NCBI GenBank assembly: GCA_041862375.1
Contig: JBGVTE010000141.1
Coordinates: 1-64,000 of the forward strand
Direction: 5' to 3'
From: WVZL01 sp041862375
GTDB lineage: Bacteria; Acidobacteriota; Aminicenantia; Aminicenantales; Aminicenantaceae
Length of the DNA stretch: 64,000 nt
The notes beneath the pieces are model-generated. The model had not been told where the DNA came from and did not search any database. It was given only the letters and a program-made list of their open reading frames with translations. The position numbers and the translations under genes are program-made. This document shows, one piece after another, positions 8,372 to 16,933 of this stretch (position 1 is its first letter; each line of letters opens with the position of its first letter).

Positions 8372-10450
8372 CTGAGAGAATTTCTTTTAGAAATAAAAAC
8401 TGAAGAAATGCCTTCTTCCCATGTAAAGGCTGCTCTGTCCCAGCTTAAAAATAAATTCGAAGAAGATCTTTCATCTTTGAGCGTAACTTTCAAGAAGCTT
8501 AAAACTTACGGAACCTGTCGCCGTTTGATAGTTCTTTGTGATTTAGCCATAAAGCAGGAGGATAAAGAGGAAATAATAGTTGGCCCCCCTAAAGCCGTTG
8601 CCTTTGCTGAGGACGGAACGTTTACCCAGGCAGCAAAAGGTTTTGCTAAAGCTAAAGGCGTTAGTGTGAAACAGCTTCAGGTTCTTAAAACTAAAAAAGG
8701 AGAATATGTAGGGCTAAAGAAAGTAAAAAAGGGGAAGCTTACTAAGGATACTCTCAGCAGCCTGGTACCTCAGATTATCTCTTCCTTAACCTTCCCAAAA
8801 ATGATGAGATGGGAAGAGAGTAACTATAAGTTTTCGCGCCCAATAAATAATGTGCTCTGTATTTTTGGAGGAGAGCTCATTTCCTTCACAGTAGCTGGCA
8901 AATCTTCATCTGATTCCACAACCGGTCACAGGGTATATTTTCCTCAGAAATTAAAGATAAATTCTTTTCAAAAATACAGAGAAGTATTAGACAGAAAAAA
9001 AGTAATTGTAGATCAAGAAAAACGAAGAAGAGTGATATTGAATCAGATAGAGAGAAAGCTTATACCTCTTAACGCTCAACTGCTTCCTGATGAAGAGCTT
9101 TTGGAAGAGCTTGTGTATAACATTGAACATCCTTATGTTTTCCTGGGTTCTTTTCCAGAAAATTATTTGAGTCTGCCCTTGGAAGTGTTAAGTACTGCCA
9201 TGAAAGAGGGGCAGAAGCTGTTCTCGGTAGTCAGAGGGAGTAAGCAGTTGCCGTATTTTCTTGGAGTAGCTGATGCCTTCCGTGATTCGAAATCTTTGAT
9301 AAGAAAAGGAAATGAGAGAGTACTCAAAGCTCGATTAGAAGATGCTCGATTCTTTTGGAAAGAAGATCAAAAAATACCCACAGGGAAGAGATTGGAATCT
9401 CTGGGAGAAGTTGTATTTCAAGAAAAATTGGGAAGTTACAAGGATAAATCACAAAATCTGAAGAAAATAGTCTCCTATCTTGCTGATAAAGTTGATGCTG
9501 GAAAAACAAAAAAAGAACTCATGCAGGCAGCTGAATTGTGCAAGACTGATCTTGTAACGGAGATGGTTAGAGAGTTTCCTTCTCTTCAAGGAAAAGTAGG
9601 AGGCCTATATTTGAAAGCAGAAGGATATCCTGTTTCTGTTTGGAAAGCTGTCTATGAACACTATCAGCCAACCGGGTCAGATGATGCCTCTCCTTCAACA
9701 CTCAGCGGAGCTCTCCTCTCTATTGCCGATAAACTTGATTCTATAGTTGGATTAGCAGGAGTGGGTATTCGAGTAACAGGATCAAAAGACCCGTTTGCCC
9801 TCCGACGGCATGCACATGGTATTTGTAAAATTATTCTAGATAAAAAGCTATGTTTTTCTTTTACTCGCCTCGTGGATAAAATGTTAAATGTCTACGGAGA
9901 AAAATTAGAATGTTCCAAGGAAGAAGTAAAGAGCTATTGTTCTGAATTTTTCTTGAGCCGCCTTCAGCATATCTATGAAAGCAGAGGTTATCGTTACGAT
10001 TTAGTAAAAGCTGCACTTCAGGCTGGGATAGACAACATTTATTATTCCTTTCTCAGGCTAAAGGCTTTAGATGCTTTAAAAACAAGTTCTCATTTCGAAC
10101 CATTAATACTCATCACAAAACGTGTAAATAACATTATTCAAAGCCAACCACCTTATAAGCTAAAACCAGATTTACTCCAGGAAAAAGAGGAGAGAGAACT
10201 CTACACTACCTTTGCCATAATAAAAGATAATGTTTTACCGATAATCGCAAGGGGAGATTTTACCCGGGCACAAAAAATTATTCTTAGCATAAGGTCTTCA
10301 ATAAATAAATTCTTCGATGATATCCTCGTTATGGCCGAGGAAGGTAAAATCAGGAGAAATCGTCTTGCTCTTCTCCAAGAAATAAGCAAGTTATTTGTGC
10401 ACATAGCAGATTATTCTCAAATTGTTGTTGAAGAGCACAATAAAGATTAA
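8372..10450 (+). CDS. glyS: Glycyl-tRNA synthetase beta subunit, probably starting at CTG
   Basis: The beta subunit binds tRNA-Gly and is needed for charging by GlyQ. The family normally opens with a block like FLLEIGTEEIP. Here that block (REFLLEIKTEEMP) lies upstream of the first ATG (8408), in frame, and begins at a CTG codon at 8372. A strong ribosome site (AAGGAG, 8358-8363) sits 8 bases before the CTG, inside the end of glyQ. Starting there gives 692 residues, the usual size. The only other upstream codon is ATC at 8369. The DALR-type anticodon domain follows at the C-terminus, and KDPFALRRHAHGI is present near residue 475. Confidence 0.95.
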   Translation: MREFLLEIKTEEMPSSHVKAALSQLKNKFEEDLSSLSVTFKKLKTYGTCRRLIVLCDLAIKQEDKEEIIVGPPKAVAFAEDGTFTQAAKGFAKAKGVSVKQLQVLKTKKGEYVGLKKVKKGKLTKDTLSSLVPQIISSLTFPKMMRWEESNYKFSRPINNVLCIFGGELISFTVAGKSSSDSTTGHRVYFPQKLKINSFQKYREVLDRKKVIVDQEKRRRVILNQIERKLIPLNAQLLPDEELLEELVYNIEHPYVFLGSFPENYLSLPLEVLSTAMKEGQKLFSVVRGSKQLPYFLGVADAFRDSKSLIRKGNERVLKARLEDARFFWKEDQKIPTGKRLESLGEVVFQEKLGSYKDKSQNLKKIVSYLADKVDAGKTKKELMQAAELCKTDLVTEMVREFPSLQGKVGGLYLKAEGYPVSVWKAVYEHYQPTGSDDASPSTLSGALLSIADKLDSIVGLAGVGIRVTGSKDPFALRRHAHGICKIILDKKLCFSFTRLVDKMLNVYGEKLECSKEEVKSYCSEFFLSRLQHIYESRGYRYDLVKAALQAGIDNIYYSFLRLKALDALKTSSHFEPLILITKRVNNIIQSQPPYKLKPDLLQEKEERELYTTFAIIKDNVLPIIARGDFTRAQKIILSIRSSINKFFDDILVMAEEGKIRRNRLALLQEISKLFVHIADYSQIVVEEHNKD

Positions 10451-10474
10451 TTTGATTAAAAGTTTTATTGTTTT
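10437..10474 (+). terminator. Possible weak terminator after glyS
   Basis: An 8-bp perfect but AT-only stem (ACAATAAA at 10437-10444 with TTTATTGT at 10464-10471) with a 19-base loop runs into TTTT. It overlaps the end of glyS. The lack of G-C pairs makes it a weak candidate. Confidence 0.3.
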
Positions 10475-10535
10475 GATATTTATTTACATAAGTAAAATTT
10501 AAATTTTGCTGTTAAATCTCTGAGAGGAGACAGAA

Positions 10536-11633
10536 ATGAGATACAAGAAGTTAGTAATTTTAATAATTGGAATATTTGCTGTCTTTTCCCTACATTCTTT
10601 TACAGCAATAAAAATACACAGAGAGATCATTCCTGATGCTATTTGTGATCTAAAAGTTACACCTGCAAAGGCAAACCTGAATGATCCTATTTCTGTGGAT
10701 ATGAGTGGTTCCCAGTTTGCAAAATCTATGGAAGTAGAAATATTTGATATTGCTGGCAATTTGGTTACTTCAAGAGTTTTAATGCCTGAATCTCCACAAT
10801 GGAAAACAAGCTTTGATAAGCCTGGAGAGTATACTTTTAAAGGTAAAGCTCTTAATCTTGAAGGTGAACTTTCTGAAAATCTTTGTGAGGCTAAGGTTTA
10901 CATCAATTTCCCGCCTACGTGTAGACTTTGGACGTCTTGTCTTCCCTGCGATGATTACGTAGATAAAGTTATTGTATTTGATGGGTCAGGCTCTACTGAT
11001 CCTGATGGAGAAATTGTCAGAGCAAATTTTGAGATTGTTGATGAAGCGGGAGATGTAGTAGACAAGAAAGTGATAACTGAAAGGCCCTTTACATGGGAGA
11101 AAGTTTTTAGAGAGCCAGGAGTTTATACAGTAATCTTAATTGTAACTGACGATTTTGGAGCATTATCTGAAATATGCAGGCTTACTATAGAAGTGACCAA
11201 AAAAAGATTTTTTATTTTAGGTAGTGGAGGGCTTTTTTTAGCCAAAGATGGTCAAGAAGATAATTATGGTCCCTACCTCGCAGTGCGTGTAGGTTTGCTT
11301 TACAAACTAATTCCAAATACATTAAGTTTTATCCTTTCTGGAGGAGGAGGTATAGCTCTTAAGGGACATCCATGGAAGAATGTACTCACGTTGAATGCAC
11401 TGCTCAATTTGCATGCAGGACCTATCTTTTTCGGAGGAGGAGCAGGTTTAACAACGGAGGTTAAGGAAGCGAGGAACACAGATGCAGAACTGGTTTTAAA
11501 TAGTGGATTTGATTTATTCGATACTCAGACTTCTATTGTCTCTATATTTGGAGAAGTGAGGATTCCTGTTGGAGAAGACCGCGAATTCTCAAAACATCAT
11601 AAGTTGATGTTCGGCCTAAGATTTCTTTTTTAG
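10536..11633 (+). CDS. Secreted PKD-domain protein with a C-terminal beta-barrel-like region
   Basis: A 365-residue exported protein of unknown role. Residues 1-24 look like a signal peptide (positively charged MRYKK, then a hydrophobic run). Two immunoglobulin-like segments follow, at about 35-125 and 130-225; the second has the PKD-type DGSGSTDPDG motif. The remaining 140 residues alternate hydrophobic and polar strands rich in glycine (SGGGGIALKG, GGGAGL) and end in GLRFLF, the aromatic end expected of outer-membrane beta barrels. So it is probably an outer-membrane protein with periplasmic or surface PKD domains. The ATG has a clear ribosome site (GAGGAGA). It stands alone between glyS and the HEAT/HD-GYP pair. 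Confidence 0.75.
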   Translation: MRYKKLVILIIGIFAVFSLHSFTAIKIHREIIPDAICDLKVTPAKANLNDPISVDMSGSQFAKSMEVEIFDIAGNLVTSRVLMPESPQWKTSFDKPGEYTFKGKALNLEGELSENLCEAKVYINFPPTCRLWTSCLPCDDYVDKVIVFDGSGSTDPDGEIVRANFEIVDEAGDVVDKKVITERPFTWEKVFREPGVYTVILIVTDDFGALSEICRLTIEVTKKRFFILGSGGLFLAKDGQEDNYGPYLAVRVGLLYKLIPNTLSFILSGGGGIALKGHPWKNVLTLNALLNLHAGPIFFGGGAGLTTEVKEARNTDAELVLNSGFDLFDTQTSIVSIFGEVRIPVGEDREFSKHHKLMFGLRFLF

Positions 11634-11938
11634 TTACAGAAAATTATTTTTCTGATTGTGTTGGCATTCTGAATTATCTATCATATTTTTAAAAGCTGAT
11701 ACATCTTGAATGTGTCTTCCACTGAAGTTTCAATGCCATTTTTTCTTCCTCTTTAAAGGTGAAAATCAGAGAGAAAAAATCACCTTTAAATTCATCTCAC
11801 AAGGCTATTGAAATAATTCCGACCTTCTGAGAAGATAAAACACTTTTTAATCAGTCTAATGAGCACAATACTAGTAGTGCCAAAAAAGATAAGCCGAAGG
11901 TTATAGATAATCATTTCTGCAAAAGGCAAGAGACAAAA
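11634..11938. other. Intergenic region with a perfect inverted repeat
   Basis: A 305-base gap before the HEAT-repeat gene. I see no open reading frame or RNA gene. It contains a perfect 11-bp inverted repeat (see 11752-11790) and is otherwise AT-rich without a convincing promoter. Confidence 0.6.
11752..11790. repeat. Perfect 11-bp inverted repeat
   Basis: TTTAAAGGTGA (11752-11762) and TCACCTTTAAA (11780-11790) are exact reverse complements separated by 17 bases. No T-run follows on either strand, so a factor-independent terminator is unlikely; an operator or an mRNA leader hairpin for the gene at 11939 is possible. Confidence 0.6.
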
Positions 11939-13690
11939 ATGAGATTTAGTAATTTTTCCACCCTGAACAAACTTGATAAGGGAGAAACTCTTATAGAAGA
12001 TCCTGCTGAGTTACAGAAAGCAAAAGAAATTATTCAGGGTTTATCAAAAACATTTTCTTTGCTTAAAGTGTACCCTCCTGATAATCCTTCTGTAAAAGTT
12101 TCTATAGAAGTTTTTTGTGAAAGAATCACAGAATTTTTAGGTGAGTACGATGTGTTAAAAATCGGTATAGACGAATTTTCTTTTGCTTTTAGAGGAGAAC
12201 CATGCTTTATGGATAACCAGAGAAGGAAAAGCCTTCCTTTTCTATTCTTCAAAGATGGAATGAGAGAAATTGCTTTCTATAAAGGATTGAGCAGAGAGGA
12301 GATTCAAGATTTTCTCAAGGTAGTAAAGGAGGCATCGAATATCCCGCCAGAAGATAGTGATATTGTTGCATTACTTTGGGAAAAAGAATTTCCGCATATC
12401 CAGTATGTTAGTTTAAATGAATTTCTCGATTCAGATATTGGATTTGGAAAGGAAGAGCTTGGTTTGGAAATTGACAAACTTAAATTGACTTCAGATTCGA
12501 TAAAGTTAACGCAGGAAGACTTAGTAGAAATACAAAAAATAAAAACAGAACATCCAGCCAGCCAGGCTTCTCTCTCTGATATTCCATCCATAAAAGAGTC
12601 TGATATTCCTGAAATACAATCGATGATCTCCGCCTCAAGAGAACGCTCTCATTTGAAGGAACTCATGGTGTTGCTTTTTGAAATGCTCTGTTTGGAGAAA
12701 AGAGATGAACAGTTCTCGAGTGTTTTAAATGTGCTTGAAAAATGCCACTATGAAATGGTTAATAACAAAGATTTTTCTAATGCTTCTATTCTTTTAAAAC
12801 GCCTTTTGGATCTTAAAGTCATACTTTCTGCTAAATCTGATGAAAAAGCTAAGCTCATTGAAAGAATTCTCATTAAAACTAAGGATGAAAGTTCAATTGC
12901 TAAGTTGAAAGATATATTCTGTGATGGAAAGATAAAAGATTACGAATCTTTTTTTCAATACTTAGAATTACTAATCCCAGAGACAATCCTTTTGATCGGC
13001 GACATTTGGGAAAAAGTTGAAGAACATGGACTTTGTAGGCGGACTCTAAGCTTTCTTGAGAAAAGCGGCCCCAACCAAGTTGGCACCTTGATTAAAATAG
13101 CCCGGGCAGAAAGAGTTTCTTTGACTAAGGAAATCATAAGCATAATAGGAAAAACCGGTGATAAAAAAGCCGTTCCTTATCTTTTGGATCTCGCCCGCTT
13201 TCAAGATAGAGCAATAAGTATTGAAATTATCAGTGCTTTGAAAAAAATTGATAGTGATACAGCCAAGAAGGCTATTCTAAAGTTTCTATTCGAGGACGAT
13301 GAAAAGGTTAGGATTACTGCTGCAGAGAATCTTGAGTATTTTGAAGATAAAAGTTGCCTGGATACGATCTTTGAGATAGTCAAAAAGAAAGATTTCAAGA
13401 AGAAAAGCAAGCTTGAGAAGGAAGCTTTCTTAAATTTCTTAGCGAAATCAAGGAACGATAATGTTCATATCTTCTTTGGTTCCTTACTAAAAAAATCAAA
13501 CATTCTATTTAAGAAAAGGCAAAATGAAACACGCCTGTGCGTTGTTTCTGCTCTGGAGTCTGCGGCAACTCCAGAAGCTGTAGCTATTTTGAAGGAGGGG
13601 ACACATCTTCGAAGTAAAAGCATACGCCAAGAATGTCATATTGCCCTGAGAAAATTAGAAAAGAGTGATGCTTTAAAAGTAAAAATTTAG
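11939..13690 (+). CDS. HEAT-repeat protein with an N-terminal domain shared with the neighbouring HD-GYP protein
   Basis: A 583-residue soluble protein with no signal peptide. The first 130 residues (KTFSLLKVYPPDN, then FRGEPCFMD, then FYKGLSREEIQDFLKVV) follow the same layout as the start of the downstream HD-GYP protein. The middle (about 150-330) is helical and unassigned. From about residue 370 there are HEAT-type helical repeats, for example GDKKAVPYLLDLARFQD and DEKVRITAAENLEYFED, a fold used for protein-protein contacts. Its stop is 9 bases before the next gene, so the two are co-transcribed. A scaffold or regulator of the HD-GYP partner is a reasonable inference, not shown by the sequence. 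Confidence 0.7.
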   Translation: MRFSNFSTLNKLDKGETLIEDPAELQKAKEIIQGLSKTFSLLKVYPPDNPSVKVSIEVFCERITEFLGEYDVLKIGIDEFSFAFRGEPCFMDNQRRKSLPFLFFKDGMREIAFYKGLSREEIQDFLKVVKEASNIPPEDSDIVALLWEKEFPHIQYVSLNEFLDSDIGFGKEELGLEIDKLKLTSDSIKLTQEDLVEIQKIKTEHPASQASLSDIPSIKESDIPEIQSMISASRERSHLKELMVLLFEMLCLEKRDEQFSSVLNVLEKCHYEMVNNKDFSNASILLKRLLDLKVILSAKSDEKAKLIERILIKTKDESSIAKLKDIFCDGKIKDYESFFQYLELLIPETILLIGDIWEKVEEHGLCRRTLSFLEKSGPNQVGTLIKIARAERVSLTKEIISIIGKTGDKKAVPYLLDLARFQDRAISIEIISALKKIDSDTAKKAILKFLFEDDEKVRITAAENLEYFEDKSCLDTIFEIVKKKDFKKKSKLEKEAFLNFLAKSRNDNVHIFFGSLLKKSNILFKKRQNETRLCVVSALESAATPEAVAILKEGTHLRSKSIRQECHIALRKLEKSDALKVKI

Positions 13691-13699
13691 GAGATTGAA

Positions 13700-15193
13700 A
13701 TGCTTGATCACTCAGAAGCTACATATGATGAAAGTAAAGCTGTCAGCATAAAAGCAAGGTACAAGAATCTTGCTAAACTCGGTGAAGAAATACTTGTACG
13801 ATTTTCATCAGTAATAAAAACTGCTCAGATTTTCGAGCAAAATAACAATACCTTCATTCGGCAGATTGGCCTTTTTTTCAACCGTATTCAGAATGCATTA
13901 GCGAATGAGAAGGAAGCTCTCTTTCAATTTAAAAAAAATATACTCTTTTTTAACTATTATCGCGTGAAATTTGATTTTTCTACTTACGATAGCTTTAAGT
14001 TTTTAGCAGATGCATTCAGAGAAAGAGAGATAGGATTATTAAATTTCAGCCTTGGCCTGCAGGAGGAGGAACTGAAAGATTTTATCCTTCTTTTTAATGA
14101 TACAGAAACAAAAAAAGAAAACCCTTTTGAAGATTTTAGGAGAAAGTTAGCTGCTTCAGGAATTTCGCATATCACTATTGAAAAAATGCATCCATCTGAA
14201 ATACTCATTGAAGAATCAATAGAGGAACAGAAGAAATTTGCTAAGAAGGTCTTTTTTAAGAGCATTACTCATTTACAGGAAATAATCCAAAGAGAGAGAC
14301 AGAGAAAAAGAATCAAAGTTAAGACTACACAAAGATTGATGCAAACCATCATCGATCTCATAATCCAGAATGAATCTATTATGGTTGGATTGACAAATCT
14401 GAAAAACCACAATGAATATACTCTCAATCATTCTGTCAATGTCTGTTTACTTTCCCTTTGTTTGGGGAGAAGATTAGGTCTTGATAAAAGGGAACTGCGG
14501 GATCTAGGCATTTCTGCCTTTTTTCATGATATAGGAAAACTAGAAGTCCCCGAAGAGATACTTAATAAACCAGGTAAATTAAACGATAAAGAGAGAGAAG
14601 AGGTCGAAAAGCATCCATACCAAGGAGCAGTCAAGCTCACGAGCTTAGAAGATATGAATTTGATCCCTGTAAAGGCTTTATGTGTTGCCATGGAGCATCA
14701 TATTGATGCTGACCTGAGTGGTTATCCAAAATATTGGAAAAAAAATTACATGGATATCTTCAGCAAAATTGTTGAAATAAGTGATTTTTTTGATGCGATT
14801 ACGACCGAGAGGCCCTATCGAAAAAAAGTTATGAGCAGAGAAGAAGCTCTAAAACTGATGTTGAAAGACTTTAGTTATAAATTCGATCCTCTCATTCTGA
14901 AAGTATTTGCCAACATGCTAGGCATTTATCCTATTGGCTCTTTAGTAGCCTTAAACAGTGGGGAGGTTGGCATTGTCACTGAATTGAATCCAAATAAGGA
15001 ATTCATGGCAAGACCCAGAGTCAAACTGATCTCTGATGAGACTGGTAATAAAATAGACGGAGAAATTGTTGACTTGGCGGAAAAGGATTCTGCTACCAAC
15101 ACATTTAAAAGAACGATATTAAAGTCCTTGGATCCTAAACAATATAATATCAAAATCTCAGATTACTTCTTGGTTGAAGGAAGCTATCTATAA
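13700..15193 (+). CDS. HD-GYP domain protein (probable c-di-GMP phosphodiesterase)
   Basis: A 497-residue cytoplasmic protein that probably hydrolyses cyclic di-GMP. Residues 20-130 form a sensory-like N-terminal region resembling that of the upstream HEAT protein. The HD-GYP domain lies at about 230-400: His244 in NHSVNV, the metal-binding His276-Asp277 in FHDIGK, His333-His334, and the GYP signature at 341-343, here as HHIDADLSGYP instead of the usual HHE..DGSGYP. An ASDFFDAITTERPYR-like motif follows as ISDFFDAITTERPYR. The last 90 residues form a small beta-rich tail (GSLVALNSGEVGIV) common in this family. A good ribosome site (AGGAG) precedes the ATG. Confidence 0.88.
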   Translation: MLDHSEATYDESKAVSIKARYKNLAKLGEEILVRFSSVIKTAQIFEQNNNTFIRQIGLFFNRIQNALANEKEALFQFKKNILFFNYYRVKFDFSTYDSFKFLADAFREREIGLLNFSLGLQEEELKDFILLFNDTETKKENPFEDFRRKLAASGISHITIEKMHPSEILIEESIEEQKKFAKKVFFKSITHLQEIIQRERQRKRIKVKTTQRLMQTIIDLIIQNESIMVGLTNLKNHNEYTLNHSVNVCLLSLCLGRRLGLDKRELRDLGISAFFHDIGKLEVPEEILNKPGKLNDKEREEVEKHPYQGAVKLTSLEDMNLIPVKALCVAMEHHIDADLSGYPKYWKKNYMDIFSKIVEISDFFDAITTERPYRKKVMSREEALKLMLKDFSYKFDPLILKVFANMLGIYPIGSLVALNSGEVGIVTELNPNKEFMARPRVKLISDETGNKIDGEIVDLAEKDSATNTFKRTILKSLDPKQYNIKISDYFLVEGSYL

Positions 15194-15197
15194 GCTG

Positions 15198-16865
15198 CTA
15201 TCTCAGGGTTCCTTCGTAGTGAGCTGTCAATTGCCGTTTTTTTACATCTTCTGGTGTGTAAGAAGGTAGAAGAACTGGTGCAATTCGGTCTGTTTTGATT
15301 TTTGCTTTTTTCAGTTCATCCTCGTAATTTTGGATATGCTCTAGTGTTAGTTTGCTGAGTTTTACAGATTTTGCATATTCAGCAGCATGTTTCCCGGCTC
15401 GGCGTCCAAACACGTTATAGTCAAGGACAGAATTTCCCATTAGTCGATTTCGTCCGTGCACTCCGCCTGAAGCTTCTCCTGCTACAAAGAGACCTGGAAT
15501 GTTAGTTTCACATTTTTCGTTTATCTCGATTCCGCCATTCTGATAATGAAGAGAGGGATAGACGAGCATGGGTTCTTTAGTGATGTCAATACCGTAGCGG
15601 ATAAATTGGCGATGCATTGCCGGAAATTGTTTGTTTATATAACCTTCTCCCTGAAGCATTTCAATAAGGGGTGAGTCGAGCCAAACACCGAGGCGCCTAC
15701 TCGGAGTTTCAATGCCATTTTTTCTTTCTAAGCATTCCCTTATGAATGCAGAACTCTCTACATCTCTTGGTTCACGCGGAAAGACAAAAAGCTCTCCAAG
15801 TTTATTGAGAGGCTGTCCACCTGCTCCCCTTATTTTTTCGGTGATTAGAAAACCTGCTATCTGTTCCGGAAAAGCTGCACCTGTGGGATGGTATTGCACA
15901 GAATCCATGTAAAGAAGCTGTGCTCCTGCTCGATAGGCCATGACAAGGCCGTCTCCCGTGGCACCGTAGTGGTTTGTTGTATCAAATCCTCTTATATGAA
16001 GCCTGCCGTAGCCTCCTGTCGCAATAATCGTAGCCTTGGCTTTGACAGTAAAGTATTCTTCTGTTTCGAGGTTGTAGAGAATACCTCCTGAACACTGGCC
16101 TTTACTGTCCATTATTAATTCGACTATGGGCATGAATTCTAGAATTGTAATTTTATCGGAGTGATTTCTTACTTCATCCATCAGAGTCCGCATGATAACT
16201 GCACCTGTATAATCGCGGCAGGAGTGCATCCTTTTCCTTGAAGTTCCGCCTCCGTGGAGAACCTGTAAGGAACCGTCTTCCAACTTGTCCCAAACTACGC
16301 CTAGGTCTTCGAGCCATTTGACTACTTCAGGCCCGTCTTCAGTAAGGGCACGAACGAGCTCAGGCTTGTTATCAAAATGACCTCCTCCGATTGCATCTAA
16401 GTAGTGACGAGTAGGGGAGTCTTGAGCAGTAACAGCTGCTTGCATTCCTCCTTGAGACATCATGGAATTGGCATCACCCAATCGAAGTTTTGTGGAAATA
16501 ATTGACTTAGCTCCGTTTTGCATGGCAATGATAGCAGCTGCACATCCTGCACCTCCTCCTCCAATGATTAAAATATCTGTTTCATAGTCAGTGCGCGCTA
16601 AATCAAATAACTCAGGCTTGATTCTTGAATGAGACTCTAACATATCCGCTACTTCTGTGGTAACTAATTCCCCTTTATCTGGACCTATTCTTATTTTGCG
16701 TCTTGAATCAGGTTTATAGTCAGGATGAAACTTATTAAGAACTTCCTCTCTTTCTTCGGCACTCATCGGAGGGAAAACAGGTTTTCCTGACGTTGCGAGT
16801 TCAAACCTCTTATTACGGGTTTGGGCGACTTTTTTCAGTGATTCATTCATGTAATCTGGATACAT
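15198..16865 (-). CDS. frdA: Fumarate reductase/succinate dehydrogenase-type flavoprotein
   Basis: A 555-residue FAD-dependent reductase subunit and the last gene of the redox operon. An unusual 95-residue N-terminal extension precedes the FAD-binding motif (IIGGGGAG, 101-107). Family motifs follow: SMMSQGGMQAA, VQYHPTG, TEKIRGAGG, and the C-terminal GEASGGVHGRNRLMGNS. At the position of the His that binds FAD covalently in SdhA/FrdA there is Asn133 (in DANSMMSQGG), so FAD is likely non-covalent, as in L-aspartate oxidase and thiol:fumarate reductase. No membrane anchor gene is nearby, so it is probably soluble and takes electrons from the Fe-S subunit upstream. The direction (fumarate reduction) is inferred from the company of Hdr genes. 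Strong ribosome site (AAGGAG). Confidence 0.85.
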   Translation of the reverse strand: MYPDYMNESLKKVAQTRNKRFELATSGKPVFPPMSAEEREEVLNKFHPDYKPDSRRKIRIGPDKGELVTTEVADMLESHSRIKPELFDLARTDYETDILIIGGGGAGCAAAIIAMQNGAKSIISTKLRLGDANSMMSQGGMQAAVTAQDSPTRHYLDAIGGGHFDNKPELVRALTEDGPEVVKWLEDLGVVWDKLEDGSLQVLHGGGTSRKRMHSCRDYTGAVIMRTLMDEVRNHSDKITILEFMPIVELIMDSKGQCSGGILYNLETEEYFTVKAKATIIATGGYGRLHIRGFDTTNHYGATGDGLVMAYRAGAQLLYMDSVQYHPTGAAFPEQIAGFLITEKIRGAGGQPLNKLGELFVFPREPRDVESSAFIRECLERKNGIETPSRRLGVWLDSPLIEMLQGEGYINKQFPAMHRQFIRYGIDITKEPMLVYPSLHYQNGGIEINEKCETNIPGLFVAGEASGGVHGRNRLMGNSVLDYNVFGRRAGKHAAEYAKSVKLSKLTLEHIQNYEDELKKAKIKTDRIAPVLLPSYTPEDVKKRQLTAHYEGTLR

Positions 16866-16933
16866 CTGACACTCCTTATTAAGTTGCGAGCGACCCCTTT
16901 TTCTGTCATGTTGCTTTGGGTCAAATCCATTTT

